NCBI GenBank assembly: GCA_900542085.1
Contig: UQMK01000010.1
Coordinates: forward strand, 7,345-71,344
Length of the DNA stretch: 64,000 nt
Direction: 5' to 3'
Origin: an uncultured Collinsella sp.
GTDB taxonomy: Bacteria > Actinomycetota > Coriobacteriia > Coriobacteriales > Coriobacteriaceae
A program made the translations under genes and the position numbers. The notes under the pieces were generated by a model. The model was not told the DNA's origin. It saw nothing but the letters and a program-made list of their open reading frames with translations, and made no database searches. Shown in pieces: positions 42,901-51,415 of the stretch (the stretch's first letter is position 1; every line of letters starts with the position of its first letter).

Positions 42901-44244
42901 CTAGTTGGCCATGACGCCTTCGGTCCAGGCCTCGACGTCCTCGATGCGCAGGACGTTGGCGACCTCGGCCACGCAGTCGACGCTGGCAAGCTCCGCGGCG
43001 GCAGCCTGGACGTCCTTCTCGAGTGCGCGGTGCGTCAGGAAGATGACCGAGCAGGCATCGCTGACACCCGACTTGCCGTCCTCGACTTGGTCGATGAGCG
43101 AGATCGAAATGTTGTGCTTGGCAAAGATGTCGACCGTCTCGGACAGGGCGCCCACGCGGTCGGCGACCTTCAGGCGCACATAGTACTTGGTTTGGAGCTC
43201 GTCCATGGGCTTAAAGGCGAGGTTGTGACCATAGGGCTCAATCTCGGGCAGCGGAGCCACGCCCCGGCTGATCTGCTCGGAGAGCGACAGGATATCGCCC
43301 ACGACGGCGCTCGCGGTGGGGAAGGAGCCTGCGCCGGCACCGTAGAACATGGTCTCGCCCACGGCGTCGCCCACTACGTAAACAGCGTTCATGGCGCCGT
43401 TGACCTTGGCAAGCATGTGGTCGGCGGGGATCAGCGTGGGATGCACGCGGACGTCGACGCCGGCGTCGGTGTTGCGGGCGATGCCGAGCAGCTTAATGGT
43501 GTAGCCGAGCTCGCGGGCCTGGGCGATGTCCTCGGCGCCGATGGTGCGGATACCCTGCTGGTACACATCATCGGTGGTAACGCGGGTGCCAAAGCCGATG
43601 GAGGCGAGGATGGCCGTCTTGCTGGCGGCGTCGAAGCCGTCGACGTCGGCGGACGGGTCGGCCTCGGCATAGCCCTTGGCCTGCGCGTCGGCGAGCACGT
43701 CGGCGTAATCGGCGCCCTCGGCGTCCATGCGCGACAGGATATAGTTGGTGGTGCCGTTGAGGATGCCGGCGATGGTCAGGATCTTGTTGCCCACCAGGTC
43801 GTGCTCAAGCGTGCTCACGATGGGGATGCCGCCGCCGCAACTGGCCTCGCACTTAATCTGCACGCCGCACGCACGCGCCTTCTCGGCAAGCGTCTCGACG
43901 TGACGGCCCAGCAGGGCCTTGTTGGCAGAGACGACGTGCTTGCCGTGCTCAAAGGCAGTGGTAAAGATCTCGGTTGCGGGATGCTCGCCGCCGATCAGCT
44001 CGACGACGATGTCGACGGCGGGGTCGGTGACGACGTCGTGCCAGTCACTCGTAAAGGCCTCGCGCTCAATGCCTGCCGATTCGGCCTGCTCCCAAGCAAG
44101 CGCGCAGGCGCGGGTCAGCTTAAGGTCGATGCCGTAGGCTGCCAGGTACTCATCGTGGTGGCTCTTGATCAGACGGGCCACGCCGCCGCCGACGGTTCCC
44201 AGACCGATGAGGCCGACGTTCACGGTGCGCAGGGGTTCGCTCAT
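42901..44244 (-). CDS. hom: homoserine dehydrogenase
   Basis: A 447-residue homoserine dehydrogenase. Domains in order: NAD(P)-binding (NVGLIGLGTVGGGVARL, residues 9-25), catalytic (VVSANKALLG, ANGI-type CEASCGGGIPIV, GILNGTTNYIL and DPSADVDGFDAASK), and a C-terminal ACT domain (about 355-430) that usually binds threonine for feedback inhibition. It reduces aspartate semialdehyde to homoserine in Thr/Met/Ile synthesis. Start ATG 44244 has GGAG nearby. It lies alone; thrB/C are not in the window. Confidence 0.92.
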   Translation of the reverse strand: MSEPLRTVNVGLIGLGTVGGGVARLIKSHHDEYLAAYGIDLKLTRACALAWEQAESAGIEREAFTSDWHDVVTDPAVDIVVELIGGEHPATEIFTTAFEHGKHVVSANKALLGRHVETLAEKARACGVQIKCEASCGGGIPIVSTLEHDLVGNKILTIAGILNGTTNYILSRMDAEGADYADVLADAQAKGYAEADPSADVDGFDAASKTAILASIGFGTRVTTDDVYQQGIRTIGAEDIAQARELGYTIKLLGIARNTDAGVDVRVHPTLIPADHMLAKVNGAMNAVYVVGDAVGETMFYGAGAGSFPTASAVVGDILSLSEQISRGVAPLPEIEPYGHNLAFKPMDELQTKYYVRLKVADRVGALSETVDIFAKHNISISLIDQVEDGKSGVSDACSVIFLTHRALEKDVQAAAAELASVDCVAEVANVLRIEDVEAWTEGVMAN

Positions 44245-44720
44245 AGATAGCTCCTTCGTGCATCTTATGGATGGATTAACCGCTTAAAGGTTGAGTGCAT
44301 TCTAGCGTGAACCGAGGGCGCGTGCTCGCCAGTTAACAGGAGTCGCACAAAACGGCACCCCCGAAACGCTGCGGAAACATTGGAAACATGCTCACTACAT
44401 ACGACCTACAGCCTATGTGATTCAGGACGGCAAGTACATCGCCGCCTAGGTGCGTACAAAACGCGACCGGTGAGGCTGTTTTAATCAGGGCAGGGGCGCT
44501 TGTAACAGAATGGAAATATTACTTTCACACAATAAAGTGGCTAAACTGTATAAACCGATAGAAATACGCATAATTATGGATAAATGGACAAAGCAAAAGA
44601 AAAGTTGAAATAATCGCCACTTTTCTCAACTAAAGCGTCTACTATTTTGCGAACGCCGAACACGGCGAAGGATGGCCTGTCGGGTACCCGAAACCCGACG
44701 AGATTTGAGAGGAGAGCCGC
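44245..44720. other. intergenic region upstream of livK
   Basis: It holds a 15-codon livK-like tail (44405-44449, listed separately) and an AT-rich stretch (44510-44650), unusual for this window, which likely carries the livK promoter. TACTAT at 44639-44644 is a possible -10, about 75 bases from ATG 44721, with a weak -35. Confidence 0.4.
44405..44449 (+). pseudogene. vestigial C-terminal tail of a livK-like gene
   Basis: The reading PTAYVIQDGKYIAA-stop at 44405-44449 matches the end of the intact LivK encoded 1.4 kb downstream (PTAYVITDGKYVQA-stop), with 11 of 14 residues the same. Nothing LivK-like lies further upstream. This is best explained as the leftover end of a deleted or recombined livK paralog. 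Confidence 0.6.
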
Positions 44721-45908
44721 ATGTCGAGCCTCACCGGTAAGTCATTGAACCCTGTTATGAATCGCAGGAGCGTTATCGCGAGCGCAGCAGGTCTGGGGGC
44801 GATGTCCATTCTAGCTGGCTGCTCCTCCAACGGCGGCGACAGCGGTTCCGCGTCGGGCGACGCTTCGTTTAAGATTGGCACCATCGGCCCGCTGACCGGC
44901 GCCAACGCGTCCTACGGCAAGTCCGTTACCCAGGGTGTCGAGCTTGGCTGCAAGGATTTCTCGACCAAGGAGCTGCCGCTTGCCAGCAAGGCCGAGGATG
45001 ACCAGGCCGACGGCGAGAAGGCCGTCAACGCCTTCAACACCCTGCTCGACTGGGGCATGCAGGCCCTCGTCGGTCCGACCACCACGGGTGCGTCGGTTGC
45101 CGTTGCCGCAGAGTGCGGTAACGACCCCAAGACGTTCATGATCACCCCGTCCGCGTCCTCCGAGGACGTCACCGACGGCAAGGATTGCGTCTTCCAGGTT
45201 TGCTTCACCGACCCCAACCAGGGTGTCAACGCTGCCAAGTTCCTGGCAGAGAAATATGCGGACGAGAAGTTCGTGCTGTTCTATAACTCCGGCGACGCCT
45301 ATTCTTCGGGCATCGCAGATTCCTTTAAGGCCCAGGCCGCTGAGTCCAAGCTCGAGATTGTCGACGAGGAGACCTTTAAGGACGACTCCGCCACGAGCTT
45401 TACCAACCAGCTGACCAAGGCCAAGCAGGCCGGCGCCACCATGATCTTTGCGCCGATCTACTACACGCCGGCGTCCGTCCTGCTCAAGAACGCCAAGGAC
45501 ATGGGCTACGACGTCAAGATGATGGGCTGCGATGGCATGGACGGCATCCTGGGCGTTGAGGGTTTCGACACCTCTCTTGCCGAGGGTCTGCTGCTCATGA
45601 CCCCGTTCTCCGCCGACGACGAGAAGAACGCCGACTTCGTTAACGCTTACAAGGATAAGTACGGCGATACCCCCGACCAGTTTGCCGCCGACGCCTACGA
45701 CGGCGTGCACGCGGTGGCCGAGGCCGTCAAGGAGGCCGGTCTTGGTGTCGACGCCGATCCGACCGAGGCCGCCGAGAAACTGTCGAAGGCTATGCTCAAG
45801 ATTACCGTTGACGGTCTGACCGGTAAGCTCACCTGGAACGATAAGGGTCAGGTCCAGAAGGAGCCCACGGCGTACGTCATCACCGACGGCAAGTACGTAC
45901 AGGCCTAA
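44721..45908 (+). CDS. livK: branched-chain amino-acid ABC transporter substrate-binding lipoprotein
   Basis: A 395-residue periplasmic-type binding protein of the Leu/Ile/Val group. It has a twin-arginine-like N-terminus (NRRSVIASAAGLGAMSILAGC), with the lipobox LAGC whose cysteine becomes lipidated, then a low-complexity Ser/Gly/Asp linker, then the LivK fold beginning FKIGTIGPLTGANASYGKS. The SD GAGAGGAGA lies before ATG 44721; a later in-frame ATG at 44757 would also keep the signal. It starts the liv cluster, followed by two permeases and two ATPases. Delivers branched-chain amino acids to LivHM. Confidence 0.9.
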   Translation: MSSLTGKSLNPVMNRRSVIASAAGLGAMSILAGCSSNGGDSGSASGDASFKIGTIGPLTGANASYGKSVTQGVELGCKDFSTKELPLASKAEDDQADGEKAVNAFNTLLDWGMQALVGPTTTGASVAVAAECGNDPKTFMITPSASSEDVTDGKDCVFQVCFTDPNQGVNAAKFLAEKYADEKFVLFYNSGDAYSSGIADSFKAQAAESKLEIVDEETFKDDSATSFTNQLTKAKQAGATMIFAPIYYTPASVLLKNAKDMGYDVKMMGCDGMDGILGVEGFDTSLAEGLLLMTPFSADDEKNADFVNAYKDKYGDTPDQFAADAYDGVHAVAEAVKEAGLGVDADPTEAAEKLSKAMLKITVDGLTGKLTWNDKGQVQKEPTAYVITDGKYVQA

Positions 45909-46047
45909 TAGGCCGCCTTACATAGAGCGGTTTTGATCCCAAGCAGGGGAGGTTTTGGCCTTCCCTGCTTGCTTGGTATCTAGGGACGATGTAACGTCCC
46001 TGTTTCATACATCAACTGGAAACCTATTCGAAAGGGGGATGTGGAAC

Positions 46048-46929
46048 ATGACGGTCTTTATCCAATACCTGGTCAACGGCCTGTCCATGGGCAGCGTCTA
46101 CGCCATCATCGCGTTGGGCTACACCATGGTCTACGGTATCGCCAAGATGCTCAACTTCGCTCACGGCGACGTCATCATGGTCGGTGCCTATGTCTCGTTC
46201 TGCGCCACGTCGTATCTCGGCCTCCCGGGCTGGGCATCTGTAGTTCTCTCTTGTGTGGCCTGCACGGTTCTCGGTGTTCTCATTGAGGGTCTGGCCTATA
46301 AGCCGCTGCGCCAAGCAGGCCCGCTGGCCGTTCTGATCACGGCTATCGGCGTGTCTTACTTCCTGCAGAACGCCGCGCAGCTTCTGTGGGGCGCCACGCC
46401 CAAGAACTTCACTTCGCTCGTCACCTTCCAGGTGCCGGAGTTCTTGGCCAAGTTCAACGTAAGCGCCGTCTCGCTCGTCACCATCGTCGCCTGCCTGGTT
46501 ATCATGGCCGGCCTGATGTTCTTTACAGGTAAGACCAAGATGGGCAAAGCCATGCGCGCCGTGTCCGAGGACAAGGCCGCCGCTCAGCTCATGGGCATCA
46601 ACGTCAACCGCACCATCTCGATGACGTTTGCCATCGGCTCTGCCCTTGCCGCCATCGCCGGCGTGCTGCTGTGCTCCTACTCGCCGGTGCTGCAGCCCAC
46701 GACGGGCGCCATGCCTGGCATCAAGGCCTTCGACGCCGCCGTCTTCGGTGGCATCGGTTCCATCCCCGGCGCCTTTGTCGGCGGTATTCTCATCGGCATC
46801 ATCGAGGCGATGGCGCAGGCTTACATTTCCACGAGCCTTGCCAACTCTATCGTCTTTGGTGTTTTGATCATCGTCCTGCTCGTCAAGCCTGCCGGCCTCT
46901 TGGGCAAGTACGTCCCCGAGAAGGTGTAG
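46048..46929 (+). CDS. livH: branched-chain amino-acid ABC transporter permease
   Basis: A 293-residue inner membrane permease with eight or so helices. The LivH start FIQYLVNGLSMGSVYAIIALGYTMVYGI and NFAHGDVIMVGAY, and the EAA-type loop KAMRAVSEDKAAAQLMGINVNR, are clear. ATG 46048 is preferred: AAAGGGGG lies 9 bases upstream, while the ATG at 46039 would sit on the SD. The livM gene follows immediately. Confidence 0.9.
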   Translation: MTVFIQYLVNGLSMGSVYAIIALGYTMVYGIAKMLNFAHGDVIMVGAYVSFCATSYLGLPGWASVVLSCVACTVLGVLIEGLAYKPLRQAGPLAVLITAIGVSYFLQNAAQLLWGATPKNFTSLVTFQVPEFLAKFNVSAVSLVTIVACLVIMAGLMFFTGKTKMGKAMRAVSEDKAAAQLMGINVNRTISMTFAIGSALAAIAGVLLCSYSPVLQPTTGAMPGIKAFDAAVFGGIGSIPGAFVGGILIGIIEAMAQAYISTSLANSIVFGVLIIVLLVKPAGLLGKYVPEKV

Positions 46930-46938
46930 GTGAGCGTT

Positions 46939-48018
46939 ATGAAGTTTCTTAAAGATAAGCAGACGCGTCACGACTTTGTCACGTACGCCATGTGCATCGT
47001 GGCCTTCGCCATCGTGTTCTTTATGCAGTCGAGCCACATGATTCCGCGCATGATCGCCGGTCAGCTGGTTCCTATTACGGCCTACATCGTCATGGCCATT
47101 TCCCTCAACCTTGTCGTCGGCATCGCGGGCGACCTGTCGCTGGGCCATGCGGGCTTTATGAGTGTCGGTGCCTACACGGGCATCGTCACCGCGGTCGCCC
47201 TCGAGAGCGCCGTTCCCTCCGATCCTGTGCGCCTTATCATCAGCATCGTGGTCGGCGCCATCGCCGCTGCCATCTTGGGCTTCTTGATTGGTATCCCGGT
47301 CCTGCGCCTGAGCGGCGACTATCTGGCCATCGTGACCCTGGCTTTTGGCGAGATCATCAAAGAGATCGTCACCTGCCTCATTGTGGGCGTCGACTCCCGC
47401 GGCCTGCACGTGATTTTTAACATCACGGGCAACTCTACGATCGACGACCTGCACCTGCTCGAGGACGGCACCGCCATCATCAAGGGCGCCCAGGGCGCCT
47501 CGGGCGTGTCGACGTACTCGACCTTCCTCGCCGGTGCCATCCTGGTCATGGTCGCACTCGTGATCGTGCTCAACCTGGTCCGCAGCCGTACCGGCCGTGC
47601 CATTATGGCCGTGCGCGATAACAAGATTGCAGCCGAGTCCGTAGGCATCTCCGTCACGGAGTACCGCATGATCGCCTTCGTGGTTTCCGCTGCCCTCGCC
47701 GGTGCTGCCGGAGCTCTCTTCGGCGGTAACTTCTCGCAGCTCTCCGCCACCAAGTTCGACTTCAACACGTCGATCCTCATTCTGGTGTTCGTGGTCCTGG
47801 GCGGCCTGGGCAACATGCGCGGTTCCGTCATCGCGGCGGCGTTGCTCACGGTGCTTCCCGAGCTGCTCCGTCAGTTCTCGGACTACCGCATGCTCATCTA
47901 CGCCATCGTGTTGATCCTGGTCATGATCTTTACCAACAACCCGCAGCTCAAGGCGTTCTTCGCACGCGTCAAGGACCGCTTTGCTTCCAAGAAGGAGGTG
48001 GCAGCCGATGCCCAGTAA
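46939..48018 (+). CDS. livM: branched-chain amino-acid ABC transporter permease
   Basis: A 359-residue permease with about nine helices. LivM markers are AISLNLVVGIAGDLSLGHAGFMSVGAY and the EAA-type loop GRAIMAVRDNKIAAESVGI. TAGGTGAG seven bases before ATG 46939 fits as SD; GTG 46930, right after the livH stop, is an alternative. The stop overlaps livG by 11 bases. Confidence 0.9.
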   Translation: MKFLKDKQTRHDFVTYAMCIVAFAIVFFMQSSHMIPRMIAGQLVPITAYIVMAISLNLVVGIAGDLSLGHAGFMSVGAYTGIVTAVALESAVPSDPVRLIISIVVGAIAAAILGFLIGIPVLRLSGDYLAIVTLAFGEIIKEIVTCLIVGVDSRGLHVIFNITGNSTIDDLHLLEDGTAIIKGAQGASGVSTYSTFLAGAILVMVALVIVLNLVRSRTGRAIMAVRDNKIAAESVGISVTEYRMIAFVVSAALAGAAGALFGGNFSQLSATKFDFNTSILILVFVVLGGLGNMRGSVIAAALLTVLPELLRQFSDYRMLIYAIVLILVMIFTNNPQLKAFFARVKDRFASKKEVAADAQ

Positions 48019-48868
48019 ATTTGAGTTCAACAAGGGCAAGATGGTCCCGTATCCTTCTGGCGCCATCGTTCCCGACCGTGACCTGGGCGAGCGCCCGGCA
48101 CTCGAGTGCATCCACCTGGGCATTGAGTTCGGTGGCCTTAAGGCAGTCGACGACTTTAGCCTGACTATCGGCAAGACCGAGATCGCCGGTCTGATCGGTC
48201 CCAACGGCGCCGGTAAGACCACGGTCTTCAACCTGCTCACCAAGGTGTACCAGCCCACGCACGGCACCATCCTGCTCGACGGTGAGGACACTTCAGGCAA
48301 GTCGGTCTATCAGGTCAACCGTATGGGCATCGCCCGTACCTTCCAGAACATCCGCCTGTTCAACACCATGACGGTGGAGGATAACGTTAAGGTCGGTCTG
48401 CACAATCAGGAGCGCTATTCCGGTTTTGAGGGCGTGCTGCGCCTGCCGACGTACTGGAAGCACGAGAAGGCTGCTCACGAGCGCGCCATGGAGCTGCTGT
48501 CCATCTTTGATATGGAACATCTGGCAAACGAACAGGCCGGCTCGCTGCCTTACGGCGCTCAGCGCCGCCTGGAGATCGTCCGTGCACTTGCCACCAATCC
48601 CAAGCTGCTGCTGCTCGACGAGCCTGCCGCCGGCATGAATCCGTCCGAGACCGCAGAGCTCATGGAGAATATCGTCAAGATCCGCGACACCTTTGGCATT
48701 GCCATCATGCTTATCGAGCATGATATGTCACTCGTTATGAACATCTGCGAGGGCATCTGCGTGCTCAACTTTGGTAAGGTCATTGCCAAGGGCACGGCTG
48801 AGGAAATCCAGAACAACGACGCCGTTATCGAGGCATATCTGGGCAAGCAGGATAAGGGGAAGAACTAA
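48008..48868 (+). CDS. livG: branched-chain amino-acid ABC transporter ATP-binding protein
   Basis: A 286-residue ABC ATPase. Walker A is GPNGAGKTT, the Q-loop is ARTFQNIRLF, the signature appears as SLPYGAQRRLEIVRAL (family LPYGxQR form rather than LSGGQ), and Walker B is LLLLDEPAAGMNP. ATG 48008 has AAGGAGGTG seven bases upstream. It powers the LivHM pore with LivF. The N-terminal 30 residues before the ABC core are unusual for LivG and lack a known motif. Confidence 0.92.
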   Translation: MPSKFEFNKGKMVPYPSGAIVPDRDLGERPALECIHLGIEFGGLKAVDDFSLTIGKTEIAGLIGPNGAGKTTVFNLLTKVYQPTHGTILLDGEDTSGKSVYQVNRMGIARTFQNIRLFNTMTVEDNVKVGLHNQERYSGFEGVLRLPTYWKHEKAAHERAMELLSIFDMEHLANEQAGSLPYGAQRRLEIVRALATNPKLLLLDEPAAGMNPSETAELMENIVKIRDTFGIAIMLIEHDMSLVMNICEGICVLNFGKVIAKGTAEEIQNNDAVIEAYLGKQDKGKN

Positions 48869-49582
48869 ATGGCAGAGCCGATGCTTTCCGTCTACAACAT
48901 CAACGTCTGGTACGGCGCTATCCACGCCATCAAGGACATCTCCTTTAACGTCAACGAGGGTGAGATCGTGGCCTTGATTGGTGCCAACGGCGCCGGTAAG
49001 TCCACAACGCTTAAAACCGTCTCGGGCCTGCTGCGTTCCAAGACCGGCTCCATTAAGTTTATGGGCGAGGACATTACCCATACGCCTGCCGACAAGCTGG
49101 TGGGCAAGGGCCTGGCCCAGGTCCCCGAGGGCCGTCGCGCCTTTTTGCAGATGACGGTCGAGGAGAACCTGGAGATGGGTGCCTACACGCAGCCCAAGTC
49201 CACAGTTGCTCCGGGCCTTGAGCGCGTCTACGAGCAGTTCCCGCGCCTTAAGGAGCGCCGTCGCCAGGTCGCCGGCACCCTTTCGGGCGGCGAGCAGCAG
49301 ATGCTCGTTATGGGCCGCGCCCTTATGAGCAACCCCAAGCTGCTCATGCTCGACGAGCCTTCCATGGGCCTGGCGCCGATTCTGATTGAGCAGATCTTCC
49401 AGATTGTCGAGGACCTGCACAAGGCCGGCACCACGGTGCTTCTGGTCGAGCAAAACGCACAGATGGCGCTTTCCATCGCCACGCGCGGTTACGTGCTCGA
49501 GACCGGCAAGATCACCATGACCGGCACCGGCCAAGAACTGCTCCACGACGACAACGTGCGTAAAGCCTACCTGGGCGGTTAG
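48869..49582 (+). CDS. livF: branched-chain amino-acid ABC transporter ATP-binding protein
   Basis: A 237-residue ABC ATPase. Walker A is GANGAGKSTTLK, the signature is LSGGEQQMLVMGRAL, Walker B is LLMLDEPSMGLAP. Its ATG abuts the livG stop. Together with LivG it forms the nucleotide-binding pair. The gene ends the operon and is followed by a strong hairpin. Confidence 0.92.
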   Translation: MAEPMLSVYNINVWYGAIHAIKDISFNVNEGEIVALIGANGAGKSTTLKTVSGLLRSKTGSIKFMGEDITHTPADKLVGKGLAQVPEGRRAFLQMTVEENLEMGAYTQPKSTVAPGLERVYEQFPRLKERRRQVAGTLSGGEQQMLVMGRALMSNPKLLMLDEPSMGLAPILIEQIFQIVEDLHKAGTTVLLVEQNAQMALSIATRGYVLETGKITMTGTGQELLHDDNVRKAYLGG

Positions 49583-49585
49583 ATA

Positions 49586-49613
49586 GTTACGGCGTTTTTC
49601 CAAACGCCGTAAC
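49586..49613 (+). terminator. hairpin after livF
   Basis: GTTACGGCGTTT (49586-49597) pairs perfectly with AAACGCCGTAAC (49602-49613) around TTCC. There is no T run after it, so it may instead protect the mRNA end. Confidence 0.55.
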
Positions 49614-49626
49614 CAGCCGACGCTGC

Positions 49627-49725
49627 AAGCCCGCCAGAGCGGCAATCTGCCTTTCAACTTCGGCGGCATGACCAGAAGGTCAATGCCGCCTCGTTTCAAG
49701 GCACCTTGCTCGCTCTGGCGGGCTT
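49627..49725. repeat. nested palindromic intergenic element (about 100 bp)
   Basis: Outer arms 49627-49641 and 49711-49725 (AAGCCCGCCAGAGCG and its complement) are perfect; inner arms GGCGGCATGACC (49662-49673) and GGTCAATGCCGCC (49678-49690) pair with one bulge around AGAA. The whole can fold as a long two-tier hairpin. It resembles the element at 60206-60299 in plan but not in sequence. Confidence 0.7.
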
Positions 49726-49781
49726 TCGCTGTCGTTGCCAAAACATCGGCGTTGTGGCAGATGCCAACGACTACCCCCTTT

Positions 49782-49850
49782 AAGTTGCGGTGGAATAGGG
49801 ACTAAATGGGAACCTCAGAGGCCAAAACAGTCCCTATTCCACCGCAACTT
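49782..49850. repeat. 21-bp perfect inverted repeat with GGGAC at the inner end
   Basis: Arms at 49782-49802 and 49830-49850 are exact reverse complements (AAGTTGCGGTGGAAT... inner end GGGAC), spacer 27 bases. A member of the GGGACA-core palindrome set. Confidence 0.8.
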
Positions 49851-49906
49851 CATGGAGGCGTGCGACAATGCCCATCGGAAAACGTTTGTCATCTGGGGGT
49901 CTATCT

Positions 49907-50584
49907 ATGCTGTACGAGTTTTGTGCCGAGAACTTTGAGCGAGTGCCGGCGGCTATCGATGCCGGTGCAAGGCGTATCGAACTTTGTGACAACCTTGCCG
50001 TCGGTGGTACTACGCCCTCGGCTGGCGTTATCAGCGCTACGGTCAGCTATGCTCACGAGCATGACGCGCGAGTGATGTGCATGATCCGTCCGCGTGGCGG
50101 CGACTTTCACTACAACCAGGACGAGCTGCGCATGATGGAGGTGGATTTGGGCCTTGCCGTGAGTGCGGGCGTCGACGGCTTGGTCTTTGGCTGCTGCAAA
50201 CCCTGCGCTGGCGGATGGGCACTCGATGAGCTTACACTCGGCGCCCTCGTGATGGCTGCGGGCTGCGCGACCGAGGAGTGCAAGCGTGAGCCCATCGACA
50301 TCACCTTCCACATGGCCTTTGACCAGCTCTCGCTCGAGGCTCAGCTCGATGCCGTCGACACACTCGCCGACTGCGGCATCACGCGCATCCTGACACATGG
50401 TGGCGCTGCCGGAACGTCGATCGAGGACAATCTGGAGCACCTATCGCGTCTTGTCGAGTATGCGGGCGACCGCCTGACCATCCTTCCCGGCGGCGGCATT
50501 TCCACGGCCAACCGCGATACCGTGGCGGCGGCATTGGGCGTCTCCGAGCTCCATGGCACCAAGATCGTGCCGCTGGAGGCGTAA
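49907..50584 (+). CDS. cutC: CutC-family copper homeostasis-like protein
   Basis: A 225-residue TIM-barrel CutC homolog: LYEFCAENFERVPAAIDAGARRIELCDNLAVGGTTPS gives the start of the barrel, with MIRPRGGDFHY and FHMAFDQ and LTHGGAAGTS in later strands. ATG 49907 has GGGGG seven bases upstream. The family is linked by name to copper tolerance, but its direct activity is unproven; it may be an enzyme. It ends 3 bases before a DUF4931 gene, so the two are co-transcribed. Confidence 0.82.
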   Translation: MLYEFCAENFERVPAAIDAGARRIELCDNLAVGGTTPSAGVISATVSYAHEHDARVMCMIRPRGGDFHYNQDELRMMEVDLGLAVSAGVDGLVFGCCKPCAGGWALDELTLGALVMAAGCATEECKREPIDITFHMAFDQLSLEAQLDAVDTLADCGITRILTHGGAAGTSIEDNLEHLSRLVEYAGDRLTILPGGGISTANRDTVAAALGVSELHGTKIVPLEA

Positions 50585-50587
50585 CCC

Positions 50588-51385
50588 GTGGCGCTGGTAT
50601 TTGACGTTCAGCAGGCGAGCGGCAAGCCCGACGACAACCGGCGCCCTGGCACCGCGTGCCCCTTTTGCGATACCGAGGGACTCGCCAATATCATCCGGCG
50701 CGACGGCGACTGCATCTGGCTCGAGAATAAGTTCAAAACCCTGCGCGCCACCCGTCAAACCGTGCTGATCGAGTCAGCCGATCACGATGCCGACCTGGCG
50801 ACCTATGAGCCAGATGAACTCCACCATGTGATGAGGTTTGCCCTGGATTGCTGGCAGCAGATGATCGATTCGCAGCAGTATCGAAGCGTGCTGATGTACA
50901 AGAACAAGGGTCCGCTCTCGGGCGGTAGTCTCGTTCATCCGCACATGCAGATTGTGGGTCTGGAGCAGGAGGACGGTTATGCTTCGCTGACTTCCGCCAA
51001 TTTCGAAGGCATCAATGTCTGGCAACAGGGGAGAATCGCGGTCAACATCTCAACTGAACCGATCATGGGGTTCTTTGAGATCAACGTTTCAGCCCCGCAG
51101 GGAATCGCCGCCAGCGATGACACAAGAGACCAAGCCGAGGCGGATTTCTTCGCCGATGCGATCCAGGTAGCTCTGCGCTATATCCTGAACGAGCACCACG
51201 GTGGTCGCGCAGAGTCGTACAACCTGTTCTTCTATCACCTGGGCGGTCGGACCATTGCCAAGGCGCTGCCGCGTTGGGTGGTTTCGCCCTACTTTGTCGG
51301 TTATCGTTTGGCCCAGGTCAATGCCGAGACAACGCTCGATATCGATGCTGAGCGCCTGCGTGCGCATCTGGAAACGCTCGTATAG
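50588..51385 (+). CDS. DUF4931 family, HIT/GalT-like protein
   Basis: A 265-residue protein. CPFCD (residues 24-28) is a possible metal or nucleotide site of GalT-type enzymes; GGSLVHPHMQIVGLE carries the H-x-H-x-Q signature of the histidine-triad transferases. The likely chemistry is nucleotidyl transfer or hydrolysis on a phosphate substrate. GTG 50588 is the start, with GGAGG inside the end of cutC at a good distance. The pairing with cutC is seen in several Gram-positives as far as I recall, without a known reason. Confidence 0.75.
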   Translation: MALVFDVQQASGKPDDNRRPGTACPFCDTEGLANIIRRDGDCIWLENKFKTLRATRQTVLIESADHDADLATYEPDELHHVMRFALDCWQQMIDSQQYRSVLMYKNKGPLSGGSLVHPHMQIVGLEQEDGYASLTSANFEGINVWQQGRIAVNISTEPIMGFFEINVSAPQGIAASDDTRDQAEADFFADAIQVALRYILNEHHGGRAESYNLFFYHLGGRTIAKALPRWVVSPYFVGYRLAQVNAETTLDIDAERLRAHLETLV

Positions 51386-51415
51386 CAAGACTAACACCCG
51401 TGTAATGCGGACAGT

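Noticed and set aside
46024..48300. A 758-codon minus-strand frame opposite livHMG
   Set aside because: Rich in D, G, H and R with no fold; antisense shadow of the liv genes.
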